Below, piece by piece: positions 34,215-45,603 of a stretch of DNA of 64,000 nucleotides. Under the pieces are notes generated by a model that saw only the letters and a program-made list of their open reading frames with translations, made no database searches and was not told the origin of the DNA. Positions within the stretch are counted from its first letter, which is position 1, and the number at the start of each line of letters is the position of its first letter. Both the position numbers and the translations under genes were made by a program. Origin of the DNA: Ryuthela nishihirai (lineage: Eukaryota; Arthropoda; Arachnida; Araneae; Heptathelidae); contig JAWZYU010000019.1 of NCBI GenBank assembly GCA_038380435.1, positions 30,715,801-30,779,800 of the forward strand, given 5' to 3'.

Positions 34215-34942
34215 TGTGATGTCCTCCTCCGTATTCGGAATGCATTGAGCTAGGCCAAATGTCGTGGCCCCCGGAGGACGATGATATTATTGCTTATTTA
34301 TCTTCACTCTCACGGGTTCGCGAGTTTTTACGCCCGTAGCGCCGTATGACCCATATTTGCTATGTTGAATGATGAATGAAAATAGTCCATCAATTAACTG
34401 CACGAGAGTTGTAAAGGGACAACACAGTTTATTTACAGTTTATGCACTCAAGTGCTGGGGATGCGCTCAACTCCGTGGGCCTTTGCTGCTGCAAACATTA
34501 ATAATGAGGTGGAGAATCGCACACTCTGCAAATTCTCTCTTCAAACTCGGCGAAAGGATAATCAACCTTTGCCTACACTGTGGTTTGCTCTGAATCTACA
34601 AGACAGATTCACCAAGAATCTCGATTCTCCTTGGAATCGCACCCTCCCTTCAAGGGTTACTTCGAGTAAGAGGCGGCGGCCCTTTTGACGCGTATCGAAA
34701 CCTTTCTCTCTACAGCCACGAACTGTTGTTTCAATCTCCCGCTCTCACCTCCTGCGTCGACTGCGCGCCCCAGGCCAGTCGTAAACGGCCATAAAAGACT
34801 TCTGGAATCGTGATCTCAATGCAAGAAGCCAACTTTAAGCCCGAAAACAACACCAGTGAGTCACGCACCCCACCAGCACTTCAAACAACACACTTAATAC
34901 ATAAAAATATCTACAAAAACAAAAATACAATAAAATACAGTA

Positions 34943-35100
34943 TCCAAGGGACCTGGGTTCGAGCCCCGGATAAGGCATGGATGTATGTGTCGTTTTTCTG
35001 CTGAGGTTCTGCCATCCTCTCAGATCTTCTACTGTGGCATATAAACTGACAGGCTCCTGTCAGACCTCTGTGGCAAGCAGCTGCTTGAAGAGGTATTTAT
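34943..35100 (+). repeat. SINE-B, 5'-truncated
   Basis: Begins at AAGGGACCTGGGTTCGAGCC; body and tail are complete. Confidence 0.92.
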
Positions 35101-35312
35101 TTACCGTCCCGTGGCCGAGTGGTTAGCGCGCTTGGCTGCTGATCTAAGGGACCTGGGTTCGAGCCCCGGATAAGGCAAACCATGGATGTTCGTGTTGTTT
35201 TTCTGCTGAGGTCCTGCCATCCTCTCAGATCTTCTACTGTGGCATATAAACTGACAGGCTCCTGTCAGACCTCTGTGGCAAGCAGCTGCTTGAGGGGGTA
35301 TTTATTTATTTT
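35101..35312 (+). repeat. Full-length SINE-B in tandem with the previous copy
   Basis: Starts CCGTCCCGTGGCCGAGTGG directly after the tail of the upstream copy. It may be a dimeric retroposition or two independent hits at the same A/T-rich tail. Confidence 0.93.
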
Positions 35313-35353
35313 TTTTTTAATAAATAAAAATAAATTAGAAGGACATGACAATG

Positions 35354-35622
35354 ATCAAGGCCGGATCTAGGGGACAGGCAAGGAAGGCATGCCCCCCACC
35401 TGAGAATGCTAATAATAGAGGCAAAATTATTTTATAATTATTCATATTTCATGCATTTTTCAAAATTTTTAAAGACCTATAAAAAAGAAGGGAGAGATGT
35501 TATACTGCATTAGAAATCCATTCTTTGCATCCACTCCACGGTTTTGCATTTTTTCATCTCGATTGTGTTTCTTGCCCCCCCCCCCTCCACACCCTCGAAT
35601 TTTTTTCTAGATCTGGTTATGA
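35354..35622. mobile_element. hAT-like MITE copy
   Basis: AAGGCCGGATCTAGGGG at the left and TCTAGATCTGGTT at the right, with an interior poly-C tract and TTATACTGCATTAGAAATCC shared with the 30655 copy. It directly abuts the end of the solo LTR. Confidence 0.65.
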
Positions 35623-35669
35623 CGATGATAGTGTTTGTTCGCAGTTTGTAAGACTGAAATCTCTATCTG

Positions 35670-36035
35670 CTAGAGGCAGGGGTGGCTCAGTCGGTAGTCG
35701 GTGTCGGTAGCTCGTAATGTGCAGTTCCCAGGTTCGAGATGTGCAGTTCCCAGCGTTGAGATTTATCTCAGCAAAACTCCCCACACAGCCCACGGTCAGT
35801 TGAAGACTCTGATGGGCTTAGAAAAGCCGCTGTCTGTCGGATGGAACGTTAAGCCGCGGCCCCGTGTTTAGGAGAGCCATACCCTGTGCACTTTAAAGAA
35901 CACACTGGATAGCCTTGACGAGAGGTTACCATCTGTCTCCTAACAGTTATTCTAGTGAATTCTATCCCCCCAACCTTCTCTGAGCTTTCGGGGTCCTAAT
36001 GATCTTGCCATTTAGCCCATTGTTTGCAAAACAAT
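35670..36035 (+). repeat. SINE-A with scrambled head
   Basis: The head shows small internal repeats (GTCGGTAGTCGGTGTCGGTAG, and GTGCAGTTCCCAG twice). Core and 3' part are recognisable to CCCATTGTTTGC. Confidence 0.88.
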
Positions 36036-36159
36036 TGGCTAGAAAATGGCTAGAAAAAAATGGCTAGAAATTTCATTATTAAATAATATGGCTAGAGTTT
36101 TGAACTATAAGTTTTGTACTGTAGGATGTTATATGCAATGTACCTGCGAAACACCTACC

Positions 36160-36870
36160 TATCCTCGGTCAAAAAGGAAACACCAATGCGCTTGAAAAGG
36201 CCTTAGTCCGTCAGAGGGGACGTAAAGCTATGGCAGGTGGGTTGTAAAACAACCCACCTGCCATAGCTTTACACACTGAGCAACACTTTTTTCCACACAA
36301 TGAGCTAAATGGCTAGGTCAGAAGCACCCCGAGGGATCGGAGAAAGTTGGGGGGAGACCCACTGACTAATTGTTTCATGGTAGCATCCCGTCAAGGCCAT
36401 CCAATATGTTCTTTAAGGTGTACAGGATATGGCTCTCCCACACACTTCGCTAAAATTTAACATCCCATCCAATGGATGGTGGCCTTTCCAAGTCCATCGG
36501 TGTCCCCTACTGACCGTTGGCAGGGCGTGGAGTTCTGAAGAGATAAATCTCAACGTTGGCCCAGCTGGGACTCGAACCTGCGAACTGCAGATTAGGAGCA
36601 TGCCAAGCTCCTAATCTGCAGTTCATAGGTTCCAGTCCCAGCTGGACCAACGTTGACCAACTGAGACCCCCCCTCCATAAGCAATGTGCACGAGAGTCAT
36701 ACCCTGCTGAAAACTTTAAAGACCACTCCAGATAATCTTGATCGGAGTCTTCCATCTGTCTGCTCGGAGTTTTCCAGTAGGTACTCTTCCCCATATCTGC
36801 TCTTATGGCCTGGACATTTAGGCCCTAAGGGAACACAAAAGTTGCAAGCAGAAGTAAAGCATCACTAAAA
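36160..36870. repeat. SINE-A with two orientation switches, each at a palindrome
   Basis: A plus fragment (36160-36245) flips to a minus near-complete copy (36249-36599) at a 24-bp-arm palindrome (36222-36245 / 36249-36272, 3-base loop). It flips back to plus (36607-36870) at an 18-bp-arm palindrome (36582-36599 / 36607-36624, 7-base loop). Confidence 0.92.
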
Positions 36871-36944
36871 CCAAATGACCGGACACTGTTTAAAATTAAG
36901 ATGTAGTAGAGTGATCTGATTAACATCCTTAACCTACTTACAGA

Positions 36945-37236
36945 TCTCTTAATCTAACATTCCCGCATTTGAGCCCACTTTATGCAAGCGTCGAAATTTT
37001 CCTCTCTTTGCCCTTGTTGAAAGAATATTCCTAAAGGCTTGGAAAGTTGATGTTGATCAGAATGGGACGTTAAACCACGATTCATGTTCAGAAATTCCAC
37101 TCAGAGTGTTAAAAGAACAACTCGATGGTCTTGATGAGAGGTTTGTCTCCTAATAGCAGGCCTGGGTTTTTGTAAACTGGTCATTTAGTCCATTGTGTGA
37201 GTAAAAACGCCACTCAAAGGTGAAATAACCCATCCC
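36945..37236 (+). repeat. Very old SINE-A
   Basis: Recognisable by AATGGGACGTTAAACCACG and the end TGAAATAACCCATCC. Confidence 0.72.
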
Positions 37237-37284
37237 AGGTACATTGTACGATAAAATATCATATTTTCCAAAGTTTTATTTGCT

Positions 37285-37365
37285 ACGTTCAGCAAACCGG
37301 ATCTAGTTGAGGGAAGGTGAAGTAGCCATGCCCTCATCCCTTTTATCTAAAGCGGAGTGGAAAAT
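37285..37365. repeat. hAT-like MITE fragment
   Basis: AACCGGATCTAGTTGAGGGA resembles the left ends of the MITEs at 30655 and 35354. No right end. Confidence 0.4.
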
Positions 37366-37408
37366 ATTAAACATATATACATATTACATAATATATCATA
37401 TATATATA

Positions 37409-37836
37409 CAGGGTGTCCCTGAATTCATTGCCCAAACGTGAGGGGATGGTAGTACACACCGACAACCAATATTCGTCATAGAATATGAGGCCGCAAGTGC
37501 AGTGAGGAGTCGGAAATGAAGGACAGACACAGAGGTTTCCAGAGTGACATTTATTGGAGATCATTGCAACAAATGCTCAAACATCCGCCCACCAACGTTG
37601 ATGCAGGCGGACAACGGCGGAGTAGTGATCGGTGTACTTGCTCGTAAACACCGGGCTTGTCGCACACATTGGCGGCTGCGACGGACAGTCAGACCAATTT
37701 TACAGTTCGGACCTTGTCTGCGCCCCCTACTGGCACCATACTGCGTTTGCGGCCGCTTATTCTATGACGAATATTGGTGGGTTCGGTGTATACTACCATC
37801 CCCTCACGTTTGGGCAATGAATTCAGGGACACCCTG
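37409..37836 (-). mobile_element. Mariner-like MITE with long inverted ends
   Basis: The ends CAGGGTGTCCCTGAATTCAT and its perfect complement extend inward as imperfect inverted repeats of over 80 bases (GCCCAAACGTGAGGGGATGG, TATTCGTCATAGAATA). TA precedes the left end. On the minus strand around 37600-37560 the interior reads GGRMFEHLLQ then a stop, like the C terminus of mariner transposases. A deletion derivative. Confidence 0.82.
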
Positions 37837-38302
37837 TTATTTGCAGAGTACACCCATATTTTGGAAGAGAATTCTTAACGACCATTGAAACGGAAAGAAC
37901 GTTGTATACCGAACACTGTTTCGGCCAGTTTCGTCTACATCCAGTCTATTAGCCCTTCCTTACCTTTAATTTCCTTCTGGATACTGGCTTGCTTTCCGAT
38001 AACAAAACTGCGTTCTTGTTACTGGGCATTTTCTCCTAAGAGTTCTGAATAGTGTATGATCTGTTTTTTCTCTCGACACAAGAGTAGTTTTTAGCCTTCC
38101 CATGCAAAAATATGCCTCACTAAGACCGAAGTCAACACAGACAAACAACCATGCCATCTCAGGACTCGGATCCAGACCCCAGCAGTTTCAGTACCACTGC
38201 GAAACAACGCAATACCACTGCCTCACGAAGGTGGCATTTTTCTAAGTTAAGAAAAAAAACAGCTCCAAAGGAAAATGTGGTTGTCGGCAGTCCAAACATA
38301 AA
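37837..38302. other. Unassigned sequence
   Basis: A 61-codon plus frame at 38151 (MPSQDSDPDPSSFS start) is open to 38333 but has no domain; its status is unknown. Confidence 0.35.
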
Positions 38303-38389
38303 TTGCGTATCGTCAAACACTGCAAATTGCTTGTAGAACTGTTTTTTTGTGTACCGTTACGTAATAATTACAAACTGATATCAGGAAAT

Positions 38390-39015
38390 TTTGTGTATTC
38401 GATTACAATGAGATTGATTAAATTGGATAGATTTAAAGACTATTTTCAGAGTCTTTCGAATTTTCATAATTATGAAACACGTCATAGAGAGGATCTGAGT
38501 ATACCTATGTGTCGATTGTCCATTGGGCAGAGATCTATCAAATACAATGCAGTAAAAATTTGGTCTGAATTTCCTGATGATGTTAAAAATGCAAAATCTT
38601 TAAAATTATTTAAAATCAAATGTAGAACGTTTCTTCTTACAAAGCAATGAAACCTTCTTCTATGTATCAGTGTAATATGTCTCATAACCATTTGACCTTT
38701 TATACTATTGAATTATTGTACTATTTGAATTATTGTATACTTTACTGTTGTCATAATTGAACTTTGAAGGAAATAGGGAGCATTAACTAAAAATAAGCGT
38801 CAGCTTACTATGCTCTCCTTTTTTGTTTCGCCTTTCCTATTAAACACCAATATTTAATACGATTGTTATTTACCTTTTCTGATGCAATTGATATTTCTCA
38901 GGTATTTCACTTCTCAATTTTTCTCATGTATATTAATTGTTATTAGATAATTATGCTATGTAAATGTATATTGTATTGACTGGCGGAATAAAATAAAGAT
39001 TATTATTATTATAAT
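38390..39015 (+). mobile_element. LINE 3' end with C-terminal tail and (TTA)n end
   Basis: The frame ending at 38650 reads HNYETRHREDLSIP, then SIKYNAVKIWSEFPDDVKN and LKLFKIKCRTFLL, the usual tail of a LINE ORF2 (H-x-Y-x-TR, W-x-x-[LF]-P, FK-x-x-[LC]). A 3' UTR follows, with AATAAAATAAAG near 38987 and a TTATTATTA terminus at about 39001-39015. Severely 5'-truncated. Confidence 0.83.
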
Positions 39016-39212
39016 AGTAAAATGATGCACTTTATAATTTTTTGGTCCACCAAACCATACAAACTTGCACACTTTTAATAATATTTACAGATTGGTGACT
39101 GAACTATAAGTCAAAGGAAAAGATAAATATTTGATCTCCAACCGAATTTTACACTTTCGCAATAAAAGAACAGTAAATATGAAACTGAATAATTTGTTTT
39201 CCAATTTTTCAG

Positions 39213-39358
39213 AGACGTTGATACCCATGGCACTCAATCTGCTAATGTAGGATCACCAAACGTCACAATGAGAATTACGGATCGTCTGGGTCATGACCTG
39301 TACACCGCTCAAGTTGGGGACGCTCTTTCTCTTCAATTTGAAATTGCAGATCCTAAAA
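39213..39358 (+). CDS. Internal exon of a ZP-domain protein gene
   Basis: A 146-base exon is bounded by a pyrimidine-rich acceptor (TTTTCCAATTTTTCAG) and a strong donor (AAGTAAGT). Only one frame is open; it starts after one leftover base and ends with one base of a split codon. It reads GSPNVTMRITDRLGHDLYTA, then AQVGDALSLQFEIADP. This matches the [N]VTMRI-x-[RS]-x-G-x-[DE]-x-x-x-AQVGD-x-L-x-L-x-F-E-I-x-DP block of arthropod ZP-domain (zona pellucida) proteins, which are extracellular, often membrane-anchored polymers that organise cuticle and apical matrix. The neighbouring exons are not in this window, so the introns are long and full of SINEs. The gene within the ZP family cannot be named from one exon. 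This is the only host coding sequence I can support. Confidence 0.85.
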
Positions 39359-39360
39359 GT

Positions 39361-39864
39361 AAGTATCCTTTTGATTCCATAAATTTTCCTCCTTCTTGCT
39401 TTCGCCATTGCCATCGTTTTTGAAAGTAAAACAATCCCACATCACCAGACTTCGAAAAAGGATAAATGTTAGAAGTACAAATAAGTCAACGTAAACAAGA
39501 GTTTACCCAGTAGACAAGAACGCAGTTACGTGAAAGTAAAGAACATTGTGGGGGAGCAGTGACGGTCGTAAGGAGGGGGCCACGGGAGTTATAAGCTCCA
39601 AGAGATCCACAAATGTTAAATTTTTTCATTTCTAAAGCCAGCCAATTTCTTTTCCAAGAAGGCAACCCCTCACACCTTCAATACCCCACATGAAGGCAAT
39701 TGTAAGGAAATATAAAGGATTTTGTACTTCAGAAATGACACTTTTCACTACAGAAGCCATCGTATGCCCTAAATGGATTGAGACTTATGGACTCCCCCTT
39801 CAGGATTGAGACTTATGGCAACCCCTGTGGGGGACAGGGGACTATGTTTTTACTACCAAAGGTG
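39361..39864. other. Intron sequence
   Basis: Downstream intron of the ZP gene. No repeat is recognised except a short direct repeat GATTGAGACTTATGG at about 39776 and 39804. Confidence 0.5.
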
Positions 39865-40297
39865 GAACTATCGTTAGTGCAAGAGGTTGGATTCGAGTCC
39901 CACCTGTGCTAGCATTGAGATTTATATCCGATAAATCCCCCCCCCCCCCCTGTCCTCGGCCAGAAAGGGAGCTACGATGGGCTTGAAAAGACCGTCATCC
40001 TTCTGACGGGATATTAAATCGTACGCTGTTCACGTTAAAGAGCACGCTGGATAGACGGCAGATGACTTCAATCTGTCTTCTAACAGCTGTCCAGTGGATA
40101 TCCTTTCCCAACATTTTCTGAGTCCTTGAAGTCCTTGTGACCTGGTCATTTGGTCCATAATATTCAAAAAAGTGCCACTCAGATATAAAACAATCCAAGT
40201 CCTTGTGATCAATGTGTATGTATATGTATTACATATGTAAGTTTGTATCGTAGCCCACTATGTGCAAGAATTCTGTTCAGATATGAAACAACCCAAA
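39865..40297 (+). repeat. Old SINE-A and adjacent 3' fragment
   Basis: Diverged copy 39865-40200, then a second short 3' end (40250-40297, GCCCACTATGTGCAAG...AAACAACCCAAA). Confidence 0.82.
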
Positions 40298-41191
40298 TTA
40301 TTTTAATTCTCGAAGTGTGTATTCCTACTAGATTCCTTTCAAGCAGCAAATAGCGAGCATTAATCATTCCATACATATACATTCGGAACATAAATTTATA
40401 ATAAAAGTCATTTGCCAAAACGTGAAATCCTTTCACATATCTCAAGTAGAGAAAGCATTTTGTTCCTGTTTGCCGAGCAAATCATCCACCCAAATCTTTT
40501 TTTATCTCTCGGATACATAAAAGAACAACAACCGGAAAATGTAGTCAACCTCCTCGAACTCGGCAGCCGGATCTTCCAATCATCGCTTCAGTGCTCTCGG
40601 AAGTTGAAGTTTTGGCCTGTGCATCCCAAAGCACTTAAAAATGCACGTACACAGAGAAAAAAACCTGAAAAATCATAAACCTTCTAGCGACAAAACGTAC
40701 AATTTGTTTCCCAAATAGTTCACTGCAAATGGGCTTTGTTGGAGTAGTCTCTATCTATGGGAACGGTGACAGAGACGCCATTGGGAATGAAATTTAGCCT
40801 CGGCCACCTAACAGAATTGATTATTTCCTGAAAATCCATTCTTTAGGTCATTTCTCATCAAACTTCAATTGAAATTTATATTATTACTTTCACAAAACTT
40901 CCTTTAGAACTTACATTGCTGTTTTCATCAAACTTCATCTATAATTTAGATTTTTATTTTCATTGCCAAATTGACAAAATCGACAAAGGAAATAAAGGCG
41001 ATTATATAATATATATAGTATTATATAACATATATAATATATATGTAGGCGATTATATAATATAGGTTATATAATATATATAGTATTATATAACATATAT
41101 AATATATATGCGATTAGCAGAAACAAACAAAAAATATATATCTAGTTTTTGAATAATATATTAAAAACAAAAATATGGCACTTATTGTATA
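40298..41191. other. Intron sequence with an AT tandem repeat
   Basis: At about 40995-41112 a unit of GCGATTATATAATATATATA with AGTATTATATAACATATATA is duplicated with a small gap. No exon is seen. Confidence 0.5.
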
Positions 41192-41278
41192 TACACAGTC
41201 GTATCAGAATAATATGACCACGTACCATAGTATATGTATGTATGGTAGGTGGTCATATTATTCTGATACGACTGTGTA
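41192..41278. mobile_element. 87-bp palindromic MITE, copy 2
   Basis: TACACAGTCGTATCAGAATA with its complement at the other end; a close relative of 9818-9900, differing mainly by a 4-base TATG duplication in the loop. The TA ends suggest mobilisation by a Tc1/mariner transposase. Confidence 0.87.
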
Positions 41279-41899
41279 TATTAAAGAGAAAGAAGTCGAC
41301 TAATCTGCAAATATATTAGACCAAATGGCTGAATTGATGGAACTTTATATACATTATTTAATACGTATTGAGTGCTTTCATGTTATGTGAATGTAAAACC
41401 ACATTACAAGTCATTAATTTTTTTGAAAAAATAGTCAGTGGAGATGTATATAAATTCTCACACAAATACATCTAAATCTTCACTTTTTTTGTGAAATGAA
41501 CAATTTCCAATATTTTCTCTTGGTCTTCTATGTCTGTAGATATTAAACATTTTTGCTCTTAGAAAGAAATTAAAAATTTCTTTTGGGTTGAATAGATATT
41601 GATAAAATATTATCATTCGTACTTTGGGAATCTTCCAATAGCTTTTACACTGCCCGGTTACCATGGAAAAATTCAAAATTTCGAGTAAATATTGTAAACG
41701 ATCGATTTATGATAGATATATGAAAATTTGATGGCGGAGTGTCATGGCCAAGAAATTTACGTAGTCAGCAATGATTTAACCCCTTATCCCCAGAAGGAAT
41801 GGTAAACGTAATTTTTTTTGTTATTTTTATGAGATAAGTGAAAATTTCTTTTTGTGTTTTATAAGTGCTAATTAAATATTACTATCTGCATTTTTTCCC
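41279..41899. other. AT-rich spacer
   Basis: No gene or repeat recognised. Confidence 0.4.
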
Positions 41900-43131
41900 A
41901 ATCATCGATTCAATCGGTAGAGCACCAGGCTTATAATTTGCACTTCCCAGGTTCAAGTCTCAATTGTTCCAACGTTGAGATTTACCTCTGTGCTACCCCT
42001 TACCCTGACCTCGTTGCGAAAAGAGATATCGTTGGGATTGTAAAATCCGCCATCCATCGGATGGGATGTTAAACCGTGATCCCTTGTGCAAGAGAGCCAT
42101 CTCCTGTATACGCTAAATAACACGATGGATGATGGCCTTGATGGAAATTTTATCTATCACTTAAGAGATATCCAGTTGTGATGTCCTCCCTTCTCAGATC
42201 TGTGGAGACAGCCAAACGCCGTGGCCGCCGGAGGACGATGCGATTGTTGCTTAATAATTATTTCACCCTCACTTGGGTGAAATTACAGGTTCTCGGGTTT
42301 TTAGGCCCGTACCACTGCACGCCTTTAAAGAAACCGGTGTCGAATGACGAATAACAACAGTCCATTAATTACTGCACGAGAGTTAGATAGGGACGACACA
42401 GTTTTATTTAACATATATACAGCTACGTGCTGGAAATGCGCTTAACTCCGTGGGCCTTTGCTGCTGCAAACATTAATAATGAGGTGGAGAATCGCATGCT
42501 TTGCAAGTCCTCACTTTAAAGACCTCAAAATTCGGCGAAAGGATAACCAACCTTTCCCTACACTGTGGTTCCTTCTGAACCACAAGAATAAAACAGATTC
42601 ACACAAGAATCTCGATTCCCCTTTGGAATCGCACCCTCATTTCAAGTTTTTTTTTTTAGTATGGGCGGCGTCCTTCCGATGTTTGTTGACACGATCTTTC
42701 GTTCAACGTGCTCGCACCAAGACTAAGGCTTCAAATCTACCGCCTAGCCTCGTAGCTGCACTAGCGCCCCCTAGACTAGTCATTTACGGCATAAACAACT
42801 GCTGGCATTCGTCACCACTTACACGGAGCAGCTTTAGACCCGAAAAACTACAACAGTGAGTTATCCCAGCACAAACATTTCCAAGAACACATAAAAATAT
42901 ATACAACAATAAAATACAACAAAAATATACAATAAATAAATAAATATAAAAATTCGAGGGACATGACACCAGTGGATCCCCTTCTCCAACTTTCACTCAG
43001 TCCTTGGGGTCCTAGTGACCTGGCCATGAGTTTTGCCAGTTGGTGGCTCCACTTTAGGCGCCACTTTAGTGCACACGATGAGATAACTCATTGTGTGCAC
43101 TAAAGTGGCGCTCAGAGATAAAACAACCCAA
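41900..43131 (+). repeat. Old SINE-A split by a solo LTR, with terminal fold-back
   Basis: The head and core are 41900-42176 and the 3' part is 42969-43131. Near the end, arms 43058-43082 and 43087-43111 (25 bp, one mismatch, 4-base loop) duplicate the GTGCACTAAAGTGGCGC segment in inverted orientation. Confidence 0.9.
42177..42968 (+). mobile_element. Solo LTR, copy 2, with 5-bp TSD
   Basis: 792 bp, starting TGTGATGTCC and ending GGACATGACA, flanked by CCAGT at 42172-42176 and 42969-42973. TG...CA ends and a 5-bp duplication are the signature of an LTR retrotransposon (Gypsy- or BEL-like lengths fit). No gag-pol is present, so it arose by recombination between two LTRs. A 133-codon frame inside it is non-genic. 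Confidence 0.92.
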
Positions 43132-43705
43132 CTGAATTTCTTAGACTCTAAAAAAATTCCTGAAAAAATTATATAAAGTAATTTTAATCTTTTATTTTTC
43201 TTTTAATAATATTTACTCAGCAAATAGAATTGACGTTTATAATTAGTATCTTAAGTAATCATTAATAGGCCCTTCGCAAATTTTATTATTTTACAGTAGG
43301 GGCAATATTTCATTCCTTCTACTGTCTTCTTCGGTCAGACTTGTGCAGCCCAACGACAAAACTCATGAGCAGCAACTGACCTGAACAATGAACTTAGGGG
43401 ACTTTATGACCTTGTAAAACACGATTGGACAACCAGTCGATTTTGAAGCAATTTTAAGTCGATCTCTTTATAAATTCATTAACAAAATATTTCGTATGAA
43501 ATTCCTTTTCTGTCAGTGAAACATCATTTATTGTTTTGTTTGTTTCTGTACACTAGATACGTTTGACTGATAATTATGTTGGTAACTGTCTTCATTTAGC
43601 TGTTGGTAATTAAGAACTGTGATTATTTGAAAATAACTTGTGATTTACAATGCCAAATTTCCCCCACTAATTTAAATAAATATACTTGTATAATTTTTTT
43701 GTCTT
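43132..43705. other. AT-rich spacer
   Basis: Nothing recognised. Confidence 0.4.
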
Positions 43706-43908
43706 TCTTTTCCGCGTGGTTAGCATGCTTGGTTACTGATCTAAGGGACCTGGGTTCGAGCCCCGGGTAAGGCATAGATGTATGTATCGTTTTTCTGCTG
43801 AGGTCCCGCCCTCCTCTGACCTTCTACTATGGCGCATTAAACTGGCAGGCTCCTGTCAGACCTCTATGGCAAGCAGCTGCTTGAGGGATATTTTTTTTTA
43901 CGTCTACC
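43706..43908 (+). repeat. SINE-B, nearly full
   Basis: Head from CGCGTGGTTAGCATGCTTGG, with the usual body and tail. Confidence 0.93.
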
Positions 43909-45379
43909 TTGGAAAGTACATTTATTAAAAGACTGAGTTTTTTGCCTAATTTTTTTCTTATTGGTGATGCTAAAATATTTTTGAAGGGATTTGGGAGTAT
44001 ATGTGAAAGTTGGATAGCCTACAAGTTAAAAATGAAATGACGATACAAAACTCATAATGTTGGTTAACCCTGTGGTAAAATTTTCGAGTCGTCTTGCATC
44101 CTCTGCTGTAAATATTTCAGTAGTGAATTACATCTCAGATTATTTCGTCTTATTAATTTATATCTTCGTACGAAAATTTAATTCACATCGAAGCCTTTCT
44201 TTTAATTGTATGCATTCCTCTCTCACATATCAATACACCACGAAGAGTTTTTTGTCTGACCGATTCTTCTCATATATTCTGATTCTATGCGTAGACATCT
44301 AATATTTATGGTCAACCAGGCAACAAGTCTTCTTCATCCTCAGCAGAAACGAAGAGATGTTTTTCCTTCTTCCCAAAATGCCAAAGGCGAGAGTTGCATC
44401 AATGTCTCGAGCGATGCCTGTTGCATAAGCAATGACATCGTTCGGGAATGCATAATGCAGCCGAGACATTTGGATGACACTCGACTGAGCTCGGAAGAAA
44501 AATTCTTCCTCCGTGAAAGGAAGAAGGAATATCTGCTTCTTCGCCACATTAAATGCTAATTAATTTATCTCTCATTCTCTTCGACTGAGCAGGAAGATAA
44601 TAATAGCACTCTGGCAAAAAAAAGATCAAACAAGCGCTTCCTAATGCGATGCAAATCGCGTCAGTAAAAGAAATCTCATCCGCATCATATCGAGACTTGA
44701 TCGGCGAACATCAGAAAAGGATTGCCTCCAGGTGGGCATTTTGAGTGTGGACTGAACAATGCGGTGCGAACAGAAAATGTTGTGTTTGAAAGGCAGATCG
44801 TGGATTGATCTTTTATGAATGTAAATTTTCACGGATGATTTGCCTGGAGAGTAAAAAGGAGCATCCGTATTGACAATTTTTTCTTTATGAATATGTTTAA
44901 GGCAATTAGTCTTGTCATTCTTATTCTCCTTGCAATCCTTTATATAATTCCTTCTCTTTACACGAAGGCACTTCCTTCCTGTTCCTTCTACAGGAATGGT
45001 AAATAGATGGTACTGCTGCACGCGTGGGTGTGAGTAATGCACTTGACTGGCAGATAGCTGTCAAAGATATCTGATTAAGGAGTTTTTTATGCTAAAGGTT
45101 GACCGGGAAAACTGAAATGGAATTCTGCTAGAATAAATTGGTGCCTAGGCAACCTATCTGACTAATTTATTTTTATAAATAATATGATTTAAATCTCCTT
45201 TGGAGAACTTCAATTTTATCTACTTGAAGCTATTACTATTATTGTTATAACTATCTACTTAATATGTAGGCAAAACATTAAAAATAGGAGCACTTATATG
45301 AAACAATGGAATACAGAACAATTGTTAATTATTATGTTATTATCTTATAAGATTTGCTAATCTGATCAGGAATTGAGTA
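43909..45379. other. No recognised gene or repeat
   Basis: Overlapping frames of 80-133 codons exist on both strands (44287-44559, 44641-45042) with no domain and no splice context. Left as unassigned. Confidence 0.4.
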
Positions 45380-45602
45380 AACCTACATATAAATGAGCTT
45401 CTTGGTTTTCTTCATTCTTAAAGGTAAATTTATTAAAATAATGAATAAAATACAATAATTATTTCGACATACAAAACTCCTGAATAACCATAAGTAGATT
45501 ATTCTTTCCCAAGTGGTACAAGTATTGTTGGAATGAGTGATTAAATATAAAGATTCATGATATGTACAGTTAAATTTATTCAACAACACATACGTATATA
45601 TT
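45380..45602 (-). mobile_element. LINE C-terminal remnant (continuation of the split LINE)
   Basis: The minus strand reads a short SNNTCTTWERI segment shared with the LINE tail at 13294-13548. It lies immediately beyond the SINE-A that interrupts the reverse transcriptase, in the right orientation to be its continuation. Weakly supported. Confidence 0.45.
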
Positions 45603-45603
45603 G

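Larger units (their letters stand above)
34215..35350 (+). mobile_element. Solo LTR, copy 1, interrupted by two SINE-B
   Basis: Begins TGTGATGTCC and ends GGACATGACA, the same short inverted termini as the LTR at 42177-42968, and shares most of its interior (CGTGGCC-CCGGAGGACGATG, CTCCGTGGGCCTTTGCTGCT and others). SINE-B sequences occupy about 34943-35330. No clear 5-bp duplication is visible. No internal retrotransposon genes are present. Confidence 0.82.

Noticed and set aside
42458..42859. 133-codon open frame
   Set aside because: Lies wholly inside the solo LTR and is not shared intact with the other LTR copy.
44287..45042. Overlapping frames of 80-133 codons as possible host exons
   Set aside because: No recognisable domain, frames on both strands are similar in length, and no convincing acceptor/donor pair bounds them.
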